Assembly (NCBI GenBank): GCA_049423065.1
Contig: JBMSQB010000062.1
Location: 1-27,492, forward strand
Direction of reading: 5' to 3'
Length of the DNA stretch: 27,492 nt
Source: SYIM01 sp041182885
GTDB taxonomy: Bacteria; Pseudomonadota; Gammaproteobacteria; Burkholderiales; Burkholderiaceae_E
The notes under the pieces are model-generated. The model saw only the letters and a program-made list of their open reading frames with translations, did not search any database and had not been told where the DNA came from. Within the stretch, counting starts at the first letter, position 1, and each line of letters begins with the position of its first letter. A program made the translations under genes and the position numbers. Shown piece by piece: positions 1-8,220 of this stretch.

Positions 1-1
1 C

Positions 2-58
2 CGCGCGGGCGCCGCGCGTTCGCGGGCCCAGGCCGATGCGGGGATTCACCCTGCTTGA
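2..58 (+). CDS. Possible C-terminal end of GspI (partial)
   Basis: Frame 2 is open from the window edge to a TGA at 56-58 and overlaps the first codons of gspJ. In T2SS operons gspI directly precedes gspJ and the two often overlap, so this could be the last 18 codons of the minor pseudopilin GspI. The fragment is too short to show any family motif, and the frame of gspJ is also open to the edge, so this rests on gene order alone. Confidence 0.25.
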   Translation, partial: RAGAARSRAQADAGIHPA

Positions 59-695
59 ACTGTTGATTGCCGTGACCCTGATGTCAGTGCTCGCACTCAT
101 GTCGTGGCGGGCGCTTGATGCGCTGATCGATGCGCGCGAACGCATCACCCGCGCGGGCGATGAACTGCGCGCGCTGGTGGTTGCCTATGCCCAGATCGAG
201 GAGGATCTGCGGCGCTCCTGGCCGGTACGGCTGCTTGATACCGGGCGGGGACCGGTTGCGCTCGCCGAATCGCCCGGCGGACGCGACACCACCACGGGCG
301 GCCAGCTCGATCTGATTCGCGAGGCGCCCGCCGTGGCGGCGTTCGCACCCACGGGCCCGGCTGGAGGCGATCCTTCACGCGCAAGCGGGCTGCAGCGTGT
401 GGTCTGGCGACTCGAAGGCGGCCGGCTTGAGCGCGGATTCGTACTGTGGTGGCCAGGCAGCCCCGATGCGCTCGCCGACACTGCGTTCGGTGCTCGGTCC
501 ACGGTCGATGCGACCACCTGGCAGCCCCTGGTCGAGCGGGTCGACGCCATCAGCTGGCGCCTTTACCGACCTGGCCAGGGCTGGTTGCCGCCTGGCCAGC
601 GTGTCGACGGAACAGGCGAAAGCGTCACCGGGGTCGAGCTGTCCCTGATCCGTGGCGGCGAGCGGCTCGTGCGCGTGTTTTCCATCCGGGACTGA
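36..695 (+). CDS. gspJ: Type II secretion minor pseudopilin GspJ
   Basis: GspJ is a minor pseudopilin that, with GspI and GspK, forms the tip of the T2SS pseudopilus in the periplasm. The N-terminus shows the prepilin signature G-FTLLEL, with Glu at +5 after the predicted cleavage glycine, followed by a hydrophobic helix at about residues 4-24. The rest is a soluble domain, and 219 residues is usual for the family. gspK follows two bases after the stop. The ATG at 36 would leave a leader of only three residues (M-R-G), which is short for a prepilin. The frame is open to the window edge and there is no clear ribosome-binding site before 36, so the true start may lie upstream. The family call comes from the signature plus its place before gspK-L-M-N-D-E-F. 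Confidence 0.9.
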   Translation: MRGFTLLELLIAVTLMSVLALMSWRALDALIDARERITRAGDELRALVVAYAQIEEDLRRSWPVRLLDTGRGPVALAESPGGRDTTTGGQLDLIREAPAVAAFAPTGPAGGDPSRASGLQRVVWRLEGGRLERGFVLWWPGSPDALADTAFGARSTVDATTWQPLVERVDAISWRLYRPGQGWLPPGQRVDGTGESVTGVELSLIRGGERLVRVFSIRD

Positions 696-697
696 CC

Positions 698-1801
698 ATG
701 CGCCGTGACTCCCGACATGAGCGTGGTGCGGCAATCGTGAGCGTGCTGGTGCTGGTCTCGATCGCAACGCTGCTGGTGGCCAGTCTGTTCTGGCGTCAGC
801 ATCTGGCCACACGGTCGGTGCAGAATCGTTTCGCAAGCGCGCAGCTGCGCTGGATCGAGACCGCGGTGCTCGACTGGGCGGCGGTCGTGCTTCGGTCGGA
901 CCAGAGCTCGAGCGGTCAGGTTGATCATCTCCAGGAGACCTGGGCTGTGCCGGTGGCTGAAACCCGGCTCGATGAAACCGTGACCGCAGGCGCTCGCATT
1001 TCCGGCAGCACCCGCTCCGCCCTGATCGCCGGACAGATCTTTGATGCCCAGGGGCGACTCAACCTGAGCAACCTGGTGCATGACGGCAAACCCGTGGAGA
1101 AACAGGCCGCAGCCTTTCGCCGGTTGCTCGCGTTCCTTGGCCTTCCGCCCGAGCTGGAATCAACCCTGACGCGGCGACTGCTCGAGTCTTACCCCGCGCC
1201 CGCGGCGGCAGCCGATCAGGGTGCCGGCGGGACCACGGGTTCGGCGGCTGTGCCGGCAGCGGGGTCGGCGGCTGCGCCGGCGGCGTCTGGTTCGCCCCCG
1301 ACAGCGTCTGGTTCGCCCCCGACAGCCGCTCCCGCCCAGAGAGCCACAGCGCCAATTCCTCTCCTTGCGCCGCCGCTCAAGATGAGCGAGTTGCTGCGGC
1401 TGCCGGGCTTTGATGAGCGCGTGGTGGCCGCTCTCATGCCGTTTGCCGTGCTGTTGCCCAAACACATTCCATCGGGCGATACCCGTCACAGCACGGCCAG
1501 CACGAGGGTTAACGTGAACACTGCGCCCGCCGAGGTGATCGCGGCATTGGGGGACGACATCACGCTTGATGCCGCGCGCGGCTTTGTTCTGGCGAGGGAG
1601 CGTGTGGTTTCTACCGCCATCGAGCAGGCGGGCAGCCGGTTCAATCCCCCGATCTCGCTCAATGCGGAGCTATTTTCCGTCGGATCGAGCTTTTTTCTGG
1701 TAGCCGGGATGGTACGCTTCGAGCGAGTTGAGGCGTCTACCGAGGCGCTATTTTTCAGGGGGCCGGCGAGAGTCGATCTGGTATGGCGGCAGCAGTTCTG
1801 A
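698..1801 (+). CDS. gspK: Type II secretion minor pseudopilin GspK
   Basis: GspK caps the T2SS pseudopilus. The ATG at 698, two bases after gspJ, gives a 367-residue protein with a basic prepilin leader ending in Arg-Gly, followed by AAIVSVLVLV. The +5 residue is Val instead of Glu, which is normal for GspK. The frame is open further upstream to 446, but that stretch is gspJ read in another frame. Around residues 167-211 lies an Ala/Pro/Gly/Ser-rich insertion made of in-frame tandem repeats (DNA 1238-1327). After it comes the GspK core with KMSELLRLPGF and a helix-hairpin segment around VNVNTAPAEVIAAL. The end overlaps gspL by 19 nt, so the two are probably translationally coupled. Confidence 0.93.
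   Translation: MRRDSRHERGAAIVSVLVLVSIATLLVASLFWRQHLATRSVQNRFASAQLRWIETAVLDWAAVVLRSDQSSSGQVDHLQETWAVPVAETRLDETVTAGARISGSTRSALIAGQIFDAQGRLNLSNLVHDGKPVEKQAAAFRRLLAFLGLPPELESTLTRRLLESYPAPAAAADQGAGGTTGSAAVPAAGSAAAPAASGSPPTASGSPPTAAPAQRATAPIPLLAPPLKMSELLRLPGFDERVVAALMPFAVLLPKHIPSGDTRHSTASTRVNVNTAPAEVIAALGDDITLDAARGFVLARERVVSTAIEQAGSRFNPPISLNAELFSVGSSFFLVAGMVRFERVEASTEALFFRGPARVDLVWRQQF
1238..1327 (+). repeat. Coding tandem repeats in the gspK linker
   Basis: Two adjacent repeat pairs lie in frame inside gspK. The first is a 24-bp unit at 1238-1261 and 1262-1285 with three mismatches, encoding GSAAVPAA and GSAAAPAA. The second is a 21-bp unit at 1286-1306 and 1307-1327, identical except for the last base, encoding SGSPPTA twice. 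Because the units are multiples of three, copy number can change without breaking the frame. Confidence 0.9.
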
Positions 1802-3030
1802 GGCGGGGAGAGGCGATCGTCTGGCTGCCGCCGCGGGTTGCGGGCGAGCGGTCGCTGGCGGGCGAGAGCAGTCTGCTGGTGGCGGCTGGCCCATCGCGCG
1901 ATCGGCCGGTGATGGCGCGCGCGAGTCTCGAAACGCTCCCGCCCATGCGGTCCGTGCGCCTCATCGTTGACGCGCGGGATGTGACGCTCCTTCGCGCGCG
2001 TCTGCCGGCCCTTCCCGCAGCCCGGCTGCAGCGGGCCCTTCCCAATCTCCTTGAAGATCAGATCCTGCAGGATCCGCAGACCTGCGCGTGGGCGCTGGGC
2101 GGCTCTGAAGGCGGTGCCGAGCGCCTGGTGGCGGCAGTCGACAGGCACTGGCTCGATGTGGTCACTCAGGCCTTCGAGCGTCGCGGAATTCGGGTGACAG
2201 CGGTGTGGCCGGCTCAGGCGCTGCAGCTGAAGCAGCCCGATTCGGTGGCGGTGCTGCTCTGCGTCGGGTCGTCGATTGCGGTGCTGCCGGCCGTGGGCGA
2301 TGGGGTGGGGCTTGCCGCGGGCACCGAGCTCCACACCCGGCGTGAGGCCCTGAGGTCGGCCCTGGCTCTGCTTGCGGCGGCGGGTGGGGGTGAAGTTCTG
2401 GGTCTGACCGAGGATGACGGCTGGCGCGCGGTGCTTCGCGAGTCGGCCGCGGAAGCAGGCGTTGCGCTTCGGCTGGGTGAACTGCCAACACCGGGCGCCG
2501 CCTCGGTCGATCTGCTGGCTGCCCAGCGGTCGGGCGCGCTGGCGCGCTGGGCCTCTGCCTTCGATTGGCGTGCCTGGCGTTGGCCGCTGGCGGGCGCGCT
2601 GACCTGTGCGGCGCTGGCGGTCGCGGGTCTCAACCTGCACTGGTACGCGCTCGCGCGTGAGCAGGCCGAGTTGCTGGCCACGCTCGACCGGTCCTTCGCC
2701 CAGGTGTTTCCTGCCGGCACCACACGGGTCGATCCCGTGCTCCAGATGCAGCGGCATGTGGCGCAACTGCGTGCCAGGGCCGGACAGGCCAGTCCCGACG
2801 ATTTTCTGCCGCTGGTGGTGGGCCTCAGTCTTGCCCTGGGCACCCAGGCGCAGGATGCGATCGGATCACTCGAATATCGGGACGGTCGCTTGCGCGCGCG
2901 ATTCCGGCCGGGGATTGCCGACACGCGTGCCGCGCGCGATGCGCTTGAACTCGCCGGACGCAGACAGGGCCTGCGGCTGCGGTTTGACAGCGAGCGCGAG
3001 CCGCTCGCGACCATCACCGTGCTTCGCTGA
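1783..3030 (+). CDS. gspL: Type II secretion platform protein GspL
   Basis: GspL is a bitopic inner-membrane protein that links the GspE ATPase to GspM and the pseudopilus. This 415-residue protein has a cytoplasmic N-terminal part (about 1-260) containing ARDVTLLRARLPALP and ALPNLLEDQILQDP, a segment characteristic of betaproteobacterial GspL. One transmembrane helix lies at about 265-285, followed by a periplasmic ferredoxin-like domain. The ATG at 1783 lies inside the end of gspK (19-nt overlap). gspM begins 12 nt after the stop. The length is normal and no key segment is missing. Confidence 0.93.
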   Translation: MAAAVLRRGEAIVWLPPRVAGERSLAGESSLLVAAGPSRDRPVMARASLETLPPMRSVRLIVDARDVTLLRARLPALPAARLQRALPNLLEDQILQDPQTCAWALGGSEGGAERLVAAVDRHWLDVVTQAFERRGIRVTAVWPAQALQLKQPDSVAVLLCVGSSIAVLPAVGDGVGLAAGTELHTRREALRSALALLAAAGGGEVLGLTEDDGWRAVLRESAAEAGVALRLGELPTPGAASVDLLAAQRSGALARWASAFDWRAWRWPLAGALTCAALAVAGLNLHWYALAREQAELLATLDRSFAQVFPAGTTRVDPVLQMQRHVAQLRARAGQASPDDFLPLVVGLSLALGTQAQDAIGSLEYRDGRLRARFRPGIADTRAARDALELAGRRQGLRLRFDSEREPLATITVLR

Positions 3031-3042
3031 GGGCGGCTGGCG

Positions 3043-3546
3043 ATGGAACATCTGCTTCAGCGGTGGCGGCAGCTTTCCTCCAGGGAACGTCGGCTGCTGG
3101 TGGGCGCGCTGGTGGCTGCAGCCTGCGCAGTGGTCTATCTGCTCCTGATCGAGCCCGCGTGGCAGGGGCGCGAAGCGGTGCAGGCGCGACTGCCCGCCCT
3201 GCGTGCGCAAGTCGCCGAGGCCGACCTGATGGTGGCCGAGGCGCGCCGCCTCAGCTCGGCGGCTGCAGCGTCGCCCCGCCCGTCGCTTCAATCGGTACGG
3301 GTTCGGCTCGAGCAGTCACTTGATGCGGCCGGCCTGCGACCGGGGCTGCAGCAGATTCAGGCCACCGAGTCGCTCATCGACCTGCGCCTGCGCGGCGTGC
3401 CCTTCGCGAACTGGGTCGGCTGGCTCGATGCCGCGCTTCGCGAGACCCGTTTGCGGGTGGCCGATCTTTCGGTGACGCGCGACGCTGAGCCCGGGCTGGT
3501 GAGCGTGCGGATGGTTCTGGAGCTTCCAGGGGGCGACCGGCGATGA
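3043..3546 (+). CDS. gspM: Type II secretion platform protein GspM
   Basis: This small bitopic protein of 167 residues has a short basic cytoplasmic N-terminus (WRQLSSRERRLL), a transmembrane helix at about residues 19-37 and a periplasmic part that starts with an Ala/Arg-rich helix. SxRERRLL before the membrane helix is typical of GspM, which binds GspL and stabilises it in the T2SS inner-membrane platform. The C-terminal part (GVPFANWVGWLDAAL) matches the ferredoxin-like periplasmic fold of the family. The stop overlaps the gspN start by four bases (ATGA at 3543-3546), which suggests coupled translation. Confidence 0.9.
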   Translation: MEHLLQRWRQLSSRERRLLVGALVAAACAVVYLLLIEPAWQGREAVQARLPALRAQVAEADLMVAEARRLSSAAAASPRPSLQSVRVRLEQSLDAAGLRPGLQQIQATESLIDLRLRGVPFANWVGWLDAALRETRLRVADLSVTRDAEPGLVSVRMVLELPGGDRR

Positions 3547-4328
3547 CAGCCCGAACGGTCTTTGCTGTGGCGGTCACGGCACTGGTGTCGTTACTGGTTG
3601 CGCTGGGCGTGGTGTTCACCACCGCGCCAGCAACCTGGCTCGATGCGCTTGCTGCCAGCCTCACAGGCAGCAGGCTGAGACTCGCCGAGGCTACCGGCAC
3701 GGTGTGGCGGGGGAGCGGCCGCCTGGTCTGGGTTGACACGGGTGAGTCGGCGCAAACGCGGCGCTCGCTCGCGGGCGTCGCCCTGCCGGGGCGGATTCAC
3801 TGGCAGCTCGCGCCTGCGCCGCTGTTCCTGGGCCTGATCGAGGCAACCCTGAAGGTTGATGGCATGACCCAGCCCGTGGCGCTCCAGGGAAGCTGGCGCG
3901 AACTGAGGCTGGGCAACGGACGGCTGGAGCTGCCGCGAATCGAGCTCGGTGCGCTGGGATCGCCCTGGAATACCGTGCGCCCTGCTGGTGCCGTCATGCT
4001 GTCATGGTCCAACATCATGCTGGGGCCGCAGCGGTTTGATGGCGGGGTCACGGTCGAATTGCGAAATGTTGCCTCTGCATTGAGCGCCGTTCGGCCGCTG
4101 GGCAGCTACCGGATCGAGATTCAGGGGCAGGGCACTCAGGCTACGATCAGCATGCAGACACTTGATGGGGCCCTCACGCTCACTGGCCAGGGAGCGGCCA
4201 GCGCGCGCGGGTTTTCGTTCGTGGCGCGCGCCCAGCCAGCGCAGGCCGACGATACCCGGTTGCAGGGTCTGCTCGGGTTGGTCGGGATACGCGACGGGCA
4301 ACAGACGATTATAAGAGTAGGGTCATGA
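3543..4328 (+). CDS. gspN: Type II secretion protein GspN
   Basis: GspN is an accessory inner-membrane protein found in only some T2SS operons; its exact role is not settled. This 261-residue protein has an N-terminal hydrophobic anchor (about residues 5-27). It then shows the family pattern LTGSRLRLAEATGTVWRGSG, where the GTVW segment is the most recognisable part, and IHWQLAPAPLF. The rest is a beta-rich periplasmic domain. It overlaps both neighbours by four bases (gspM at 3543-3546, gspD at 4325-4328), so it is embedded in the operon. The call rests on the GTVWxG motif and its place between gspM and gspD. Confidence 0.88.
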   Translation: MTARTVFAVAVTALVSLLVALGVVFTTAPATWLDALAASLTGSRLRLAEATGTVWRGSGRLVWVDTGESAQTRRSLAGVALPGRIHWQLAPAPLFLGLIEATLKVDGMTQPVALQGSWRELRLGNGRLELPRIELGALGSPWNTVRPAGAVMLSWSNIMLGPQRFDGGVTVELRNVASALSAVRPLGSYRIEIQGQGTQATISMQTLDGALTLTGQGAASARGFSFVARAQPAQADDTRLQGLLGLVGIRDGQQTIIRVGS

Positions 4329-6721
4329 ACAACAGTCTCATGCGCAGAACCATTCGTACCCAGCCCCGGCACGCAACGGTCGTCGCCGCGGGCGGCCCTG
4401 TCGTGGTCAGTGTGCTGGCCCCGCTTGCAAACAGCGTCGCGGCATGGGGTCTCGCCCTGGCTGCCGCACTGGCCTCGTTTGCGGCCAGTGCCCAGCCCGC
4501 CGCGCCAGTGCAGCCCGCTGCCGCGGCAGGCCCGGGCAGTGCGGCCGCCGCGCCGCCGCCGCTCGCGCCGCGCGGCGACGATGTGGTGCTCAACTTTCGC
4601 GATGCGGAGATCGAATCCATCGCCAATGCATTCGCCCACCTGATCGGCCGCAATCTGGTCGTCGACCCGCGCGTGCGCGGCAAACTCACGCTGGAAACCG
4701 CGCGGCCGGTGGGGCGTCTGCAGGCGTTCGAACTGTTCCGGATCGCGCTGCGCGGCCTGGGGTTTGCCTATGTGGACGTGGGTGGCATCGGGCGGATCGT
4801 GCCGGAGGCCGATGCCAAGGTGCTGGCCTCCGCTGTGCTGGGCCCCGAGGCACCCGCTGCCCCGGCTGGCGAGCAGGTCATCACGCAGGTGTTCCGGCTG
4901 AAGCATGAAACCGCGGCCAACCTGGTGCCGGTGCTGCGTCCGCTTATCACACCGAACAATTCAATCGTCGCCTATCCGGGCAACAATTCGCTGGTGGTCA
5001 CCGACTATGCGTCCAACATGGCCCGGCTCGCCAAGATCATTGAATCGATCGATACCGCGATTGCGAACGAGGTTGAAGTCATCCCGATGGTTCACGCGCT
5101 CGCCATCGACGTGGCGGTAGCCGTCAACCGGATGCTCGATGAAAGCGCACGCGCAGGCGCGCAACAGCAGCAGTCGGATCCCACCCAGCGCGTGACGGTG
5201 TTTGCCGATGCCCGCCTCAACTCGGTGCTGGTGCGCACGTCCAGTCCCGAGCGCATGAGGCTTGCGCGCAGCCTGATCGCGCGGCTGGATGTGGCGAGCA
5301 GCGAGCCCGGCAACATCCATGTCGTCTATCTGAGGAACGCAGAGGCGGTGAAGCTCGCGCAAACCCTGCGCGGCGTCCTGGCCGGTGACGGGGGGCAGGG
5401 CTCGGGTCAAAGTTCCACGACCTTTGGTCAAAGCCTGTCCGGGGCTGCGGGCCAGCAGGCTTCACTCGGCGGAACCAGCCTCGCGAGCGGGCCTCAGTCG
5501 GGACAGGGTGCGCTTGGCGGCAATGCGCCGCTGGGCGGCGCGATGGGCCAGTCCGCAGCCAGTGGTGGGCAGCAATCGACAGCCACCAGTGTCCGGGTGG
5601 GTGGGGCCATCATTACCGCCGATCCGGCGAGCAATGCGCTGATCATTACCGCGCCCGATGCGATCTATCGCAGCCTGCGCGCGGTTATCGACAAGCTTGA
5701 TGCGCGACGCGCCCAGGTGTTCATCGAATCGCTCATTGTCGAGGTGCAGGCCGACAAGGCGGCCGAACTCGGCATCCAGTGGCAGTTCCTCGGGGCGCCC
5801 GAGGGATCGACCCGCGGGTTTGGCGGCACCAACTTCGGTACGGGTGGAGCCAATATTGCGACGCTTGCCGCCGACCCCAGGCAGATCGCCAATGCCAATG
5901 GCCTCAACATCGGCGTGGTCCGGGGCTCCGCGCAAGTCGGGACCACCCAGATCCTGAATCTGGGCCTCCTCGCGCGCGCGCTGGAATCGGACGCATCGGC
6001 CAATGTTCTGGCAACGCCCAACCTGCTTACGCTCGACAATGAAGAAGCGCGCATCATGATCGGCCAGAACGTGCCGTTCATTACCGGGCAGTTCACCAGT
6101 CTCGCCAATGCGGGCGCTGCCACCGCCAATCCGTTCCAGACGATCGAGCGGCGCGACGTTGGAACCACGCTGCGGGTGCGACCCCAGATCTCGGAGTCGG
6201 GCACGGTACGCCTGCAGATCTTTCAGGAGGTTTCCAGTGTTCTCGATCGGACCAACGCGTCGGGCATCATCACCAATCGTCGGGCGATCGAATCGAACGT
6301 GCTGGTCGACGATGGTGAAATCATTGTCCTCGGCGGTCTGATCGAGGAAACGCTGTCAGGGTCCGAGTCAAAGGTTCCGGGGTTGGGGGATCTGCCACTG
6401 ATCGGTGGATTGTTCCGCTACGAGAGCCGCAAGCGCGTGAAGAACAACCTGCTGGTGTTCCTCCGTCCCGTCGTGTTGCGCGACATGGACGCGGCGAACG
6501 CGGTGTCGGCCAATCGCTACGACTATATCCGCGCCATCCGGAACGACGTCCGGCTGCCTTCGCGAAGCGGCCTGCCCGACCTGACCAGCACGCCGCTGCC
6601 GGCGCGCCCGGAAGTGCCCGAGGGTCAGCCCCGGCTGCCCGCTGCGGTCAGGCAGCCCGGGTTCAGCTTCTTTCCCCAGGCACCATCGGCCCCAGATGTG
6701 CCGAAAGTCGAAACGCCCTGA
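4325..6721 (+). CDS. gspD: Type II secretion outer-membrane secretin GspD
   Basis: GspD forms the multimeric outer-membrane channel of the T2SS. At 798 residues it is somewhat long for the family. A long signal region of about 57 residues ends near Ala-Ser-Ala. The N0 domain starts near residue 86 (VVLNFRDAEIESIANAF), N1 near 185, N2 near 248 and N3 near 331. N3 is interrupted by a Gly/Ser/Gln-rich insertion at about 354-420. The secretin beta-barrel domain runs from about 465 (VFIESLIVEV) to 720 and includes VPGLGDLPLIGGLF and NNLLVFLRPVVLRD. A Pro-rich tail of about 78 residues follows, where a pilotin might bind in other systems. A second ATG at codon 6 could be the true start and would shorten the leader. 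The start overlaps the gspN stop (ATGA). Confidence 0.95.
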   Translation: MNNSLMRRTIRTQPRHATVVAAGGPVVVSVLAPLANSVAAWGLALAAALASFAASAQPAAPVQPAAAAGPGSAAAAPPPLAPRGDDVVLNFRDAEIESIANAFAHLIGRNLVVDPRVRGKLTLETARPVGRLQAFELFRIALRGLGFAYVDVGGIGRIVPEADAKVLASAVLGPEAPAAPAGEQVITQVFRLKHETAANLVPVLRPLITPNNSIVAYPGNNSLVVTDYASNMARLAKIIESIDTAIANEVEVIPMVHALAIDVAVAVNRMLDESARAGAQQQQSDPTQRVTVFADARLNSVLVRTSSPERMRLARSLIARLDVASSEPGNIHVVYLRNAEAVKLAQTLRGVLAGDGGQGSGQSSTTFGQSLSGAAGQQASLGGTSLASGPQSGQGALGGNAPLGGAMGQSAASGGQQSTATSVRVGGAIITADPASNALIITAPDAIYRSLRAVIDKLDARRAQVFIESLIVEVQADKAAELGIQWQFLGAPEGSTRGFGGTNFGTGGANIATLAADPRQIANANGLNIGVVRGSAQVGTTQILNLGLLARALESDASANVLATPNLLTLDNEEARIMIGQNVPFITGQFTSLANAGAATANPFQTIERRDVGTTLRVRPQISESGTVRLQIFQEVSSVLDRTNASGIITNRRAIESNVLVDDGEIIVLGGLIEETLSGSESKVPGLGDLPLIGGLFRYESRKRVKNNLLVFLRPVVLRDMDAANAVSANRYDYIRAIRNDVRLPSRSGLPDLTSTPLPARPEVPEGQPRLPAAVRQPGFSFFPQAPSAPDVPKVETP

Positions 6722-6747
6722 GCCTGTCCGGTCAGACTGCCCGCCTC

Positions 6748-8193
6748 ATGACCATGCAACCCGTTCCCGCCTCTCGCTACGTGCCCTATGCCTTTGCGCG
6801 CGCCAACCAGATTCTGGTCGCTGCGGCGAGCGCCGAGGCGCTCGAAATCTGGATCGGCGAGCGCACGCCGCTGCGCGCAGTGGCCGAGCTTTCGCGCACC
6901 GTGCCCCTGCGCCTGGTGTCGGTCAGAAAGCCCGCCGATGAGCTCGATTCTGCGATCACGCGCGCCTATGCGCAGCGCGAGGGGTCGGCTGCTGCAGTGG
7001 TCGATGAGGTGGAAAGCGATCTCGATCTGTCGCAGCTCATGCAGGACATTCCGCGCATCGAAGACCTGCTCGAGTCCGAGGACGATGCGCCCATCATCCG
7101 GATGATCAACGCGCTTCTCACGCAGGCAAGCCGCGACGGCGCATCCGACATTCATTTCGAGGCGTTCGAGAGCGCCTCGGTCGTGCGATTCCGGGTCGAT
7201 GGCACGCTTCGCGACATCGCCCGGCCGCGTCGCGAATTGCATGCGGCGATCGTCTCTCGGGTCAAGATCATGGCGCAGCTGGACATCGCCGAAAAACGCC
7301 TGCCCCAGGACGGCCGCATCGCGCTTCGAATCGGGGGGCGTGCGGTCGATGTGCGCGTCTCCACATTGCCCACCGGCCACGGTGAGCGCGTGGTGCTGCG
7401 GCTTCTTGACAAGGAAGCGGGACGGCTCGATCTTCAGTCGCTGGGAATGAGCGTGCCCACGCTCGCGGCTTTCGACCGCCTGGTGCATCAACCGCACGGC
7501 ATTCTGCTGGTGACCGGGCCCACTGGTTCCGGCAAGACCACGACGCTCTACGCCGCGCTGGGCCGCCTCGATTTCAATCGCATGAATGTGCTCACGGTGG
7601 AAGACCCCATCGAATATCACCTAGAAGGTATCGGTCAGACCCAGGTGAACGCACGGATCGATATGAGTTTTGCGAAGGCGCTTCGGGCCATCCTTCGGCA
7701 GGATCCCGATGTCGTCATGATCGGCGAGATCCGCGACCTTGAAACCGCGCAGATCGCGGTGCAGGCCTCGCTCACCGGCCATCTGGTGCTCGCCACGCTT
7801 CACACCAACGATGCCGTGTCGGCGGTGACCCGCCTCACCGATATGGGGATCGAGCCCTTCCTGTTGTCGTCGTCGCTGCTGGGAGTCGTTGCGCAGCGGC
7901 TGGTCCGCCGACTCTGCGAGCAATGCCGCGAGCCTGATCCGGTTGCCGGAGGCTGGCGGGCGGTGGGGTGTCCGGCGTGCGATCGAACCGGCTACCGCGG
8001 GCGCACGGGCGTGCATGAGCTGTTCGTGGTCGATGATGCGGTTCGCGCGCTCATTCACCGCGGGGCCGCCGAGAGCGAGCTGCGCGATACCGCGCGTCGC
8101 GACGGCATGATGTCGATGCGCGAGGATGGTCAGCGCTGGGTCGCGGCCGGTGTCACGTCAGCCGATGAGGTGGTGCGTGTCACACGCGACTGA
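6748..8193 (+). CDS. gspE: Type II secretion ATPase GspE
   Basis: GspE is the cytoplasmic hexameric ATPase that powers pseudopilus assembly. In 481 residues it shows an N-terminal GspL-binding region (about 1-110), then ASDIHFEAFESASVVRFRVDG. The Walker A motif GPTGSGKTT is at 257-265 (Lys263). The Asp box is around VLTVEDPIEY, Walker B is DVVMIGEIRD at about 321-330, and the His box is LATLHTND. A four-cysteine zinc site is present as CEQC and CPAC, but the two pairs are separated by only 14 residues, shorter than the loop I recall in classical GspE. It starts 26 nt after gspD and no good ribosome-binding site is visible. A second ATG two codons in could also be used. Confidence 0.96.
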   Translation: MTMQPVPASRYVPYAFARANQILVAAASAEALEIWIGERTPLRAVAELSRTVPLRLVSVRKPADELDSAITRAYAQREGSAAAVVDEVESDLDLSQLMQDIPRIEDLLESEDDAPIIRMINALLTQASRDGASDIHFEAFESASVVRFRVDGTLRDIARPRRELHAAIVSRVKIMAQLDIAEKRLPQDGRIALRIGGRAVDVRVSTLPTGHGERVVLRLLDKEAGRLDLQSLGMSVPTLAAFDRLVHQPHGILLVTGPTGSGKTTTLYAALGRLDFNRMNVLTVEDPIEYHLEGIGQTQVNARIDMSFAKALRAILRQDPDVVMIGEIRDLETAQIAVQASLTGHLVLATLHTNDAVSAVTRLTDMGIEPFLLSSSLLGVVAQRLVRRLCEQCREPDPVAGGWRAVGCPACDRTGYRGRTGVHELFVVDDAVRALIHRGAAESELRDTARRDGMMSMREDGQRWVAAGVTSADEVVRVTRD

Positions 8194-8220
8194 CCGGGCT
8201 TTTGCGCAGGGCGTTCGCTG

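Noticed and set aside
446..697. Upstream extension of the gspK frame into gspJ.
   Set aside because: The prepilin leader begins at the ATG at 698. The extension is gspJ in another frame.
1486..2766. A 426-codon open frame on the - strand, antisense to gspK and gspL.
   Set aside because: It is a shadow of high-GC codons, with no motifs and an Arg/His/Pro-rich product.
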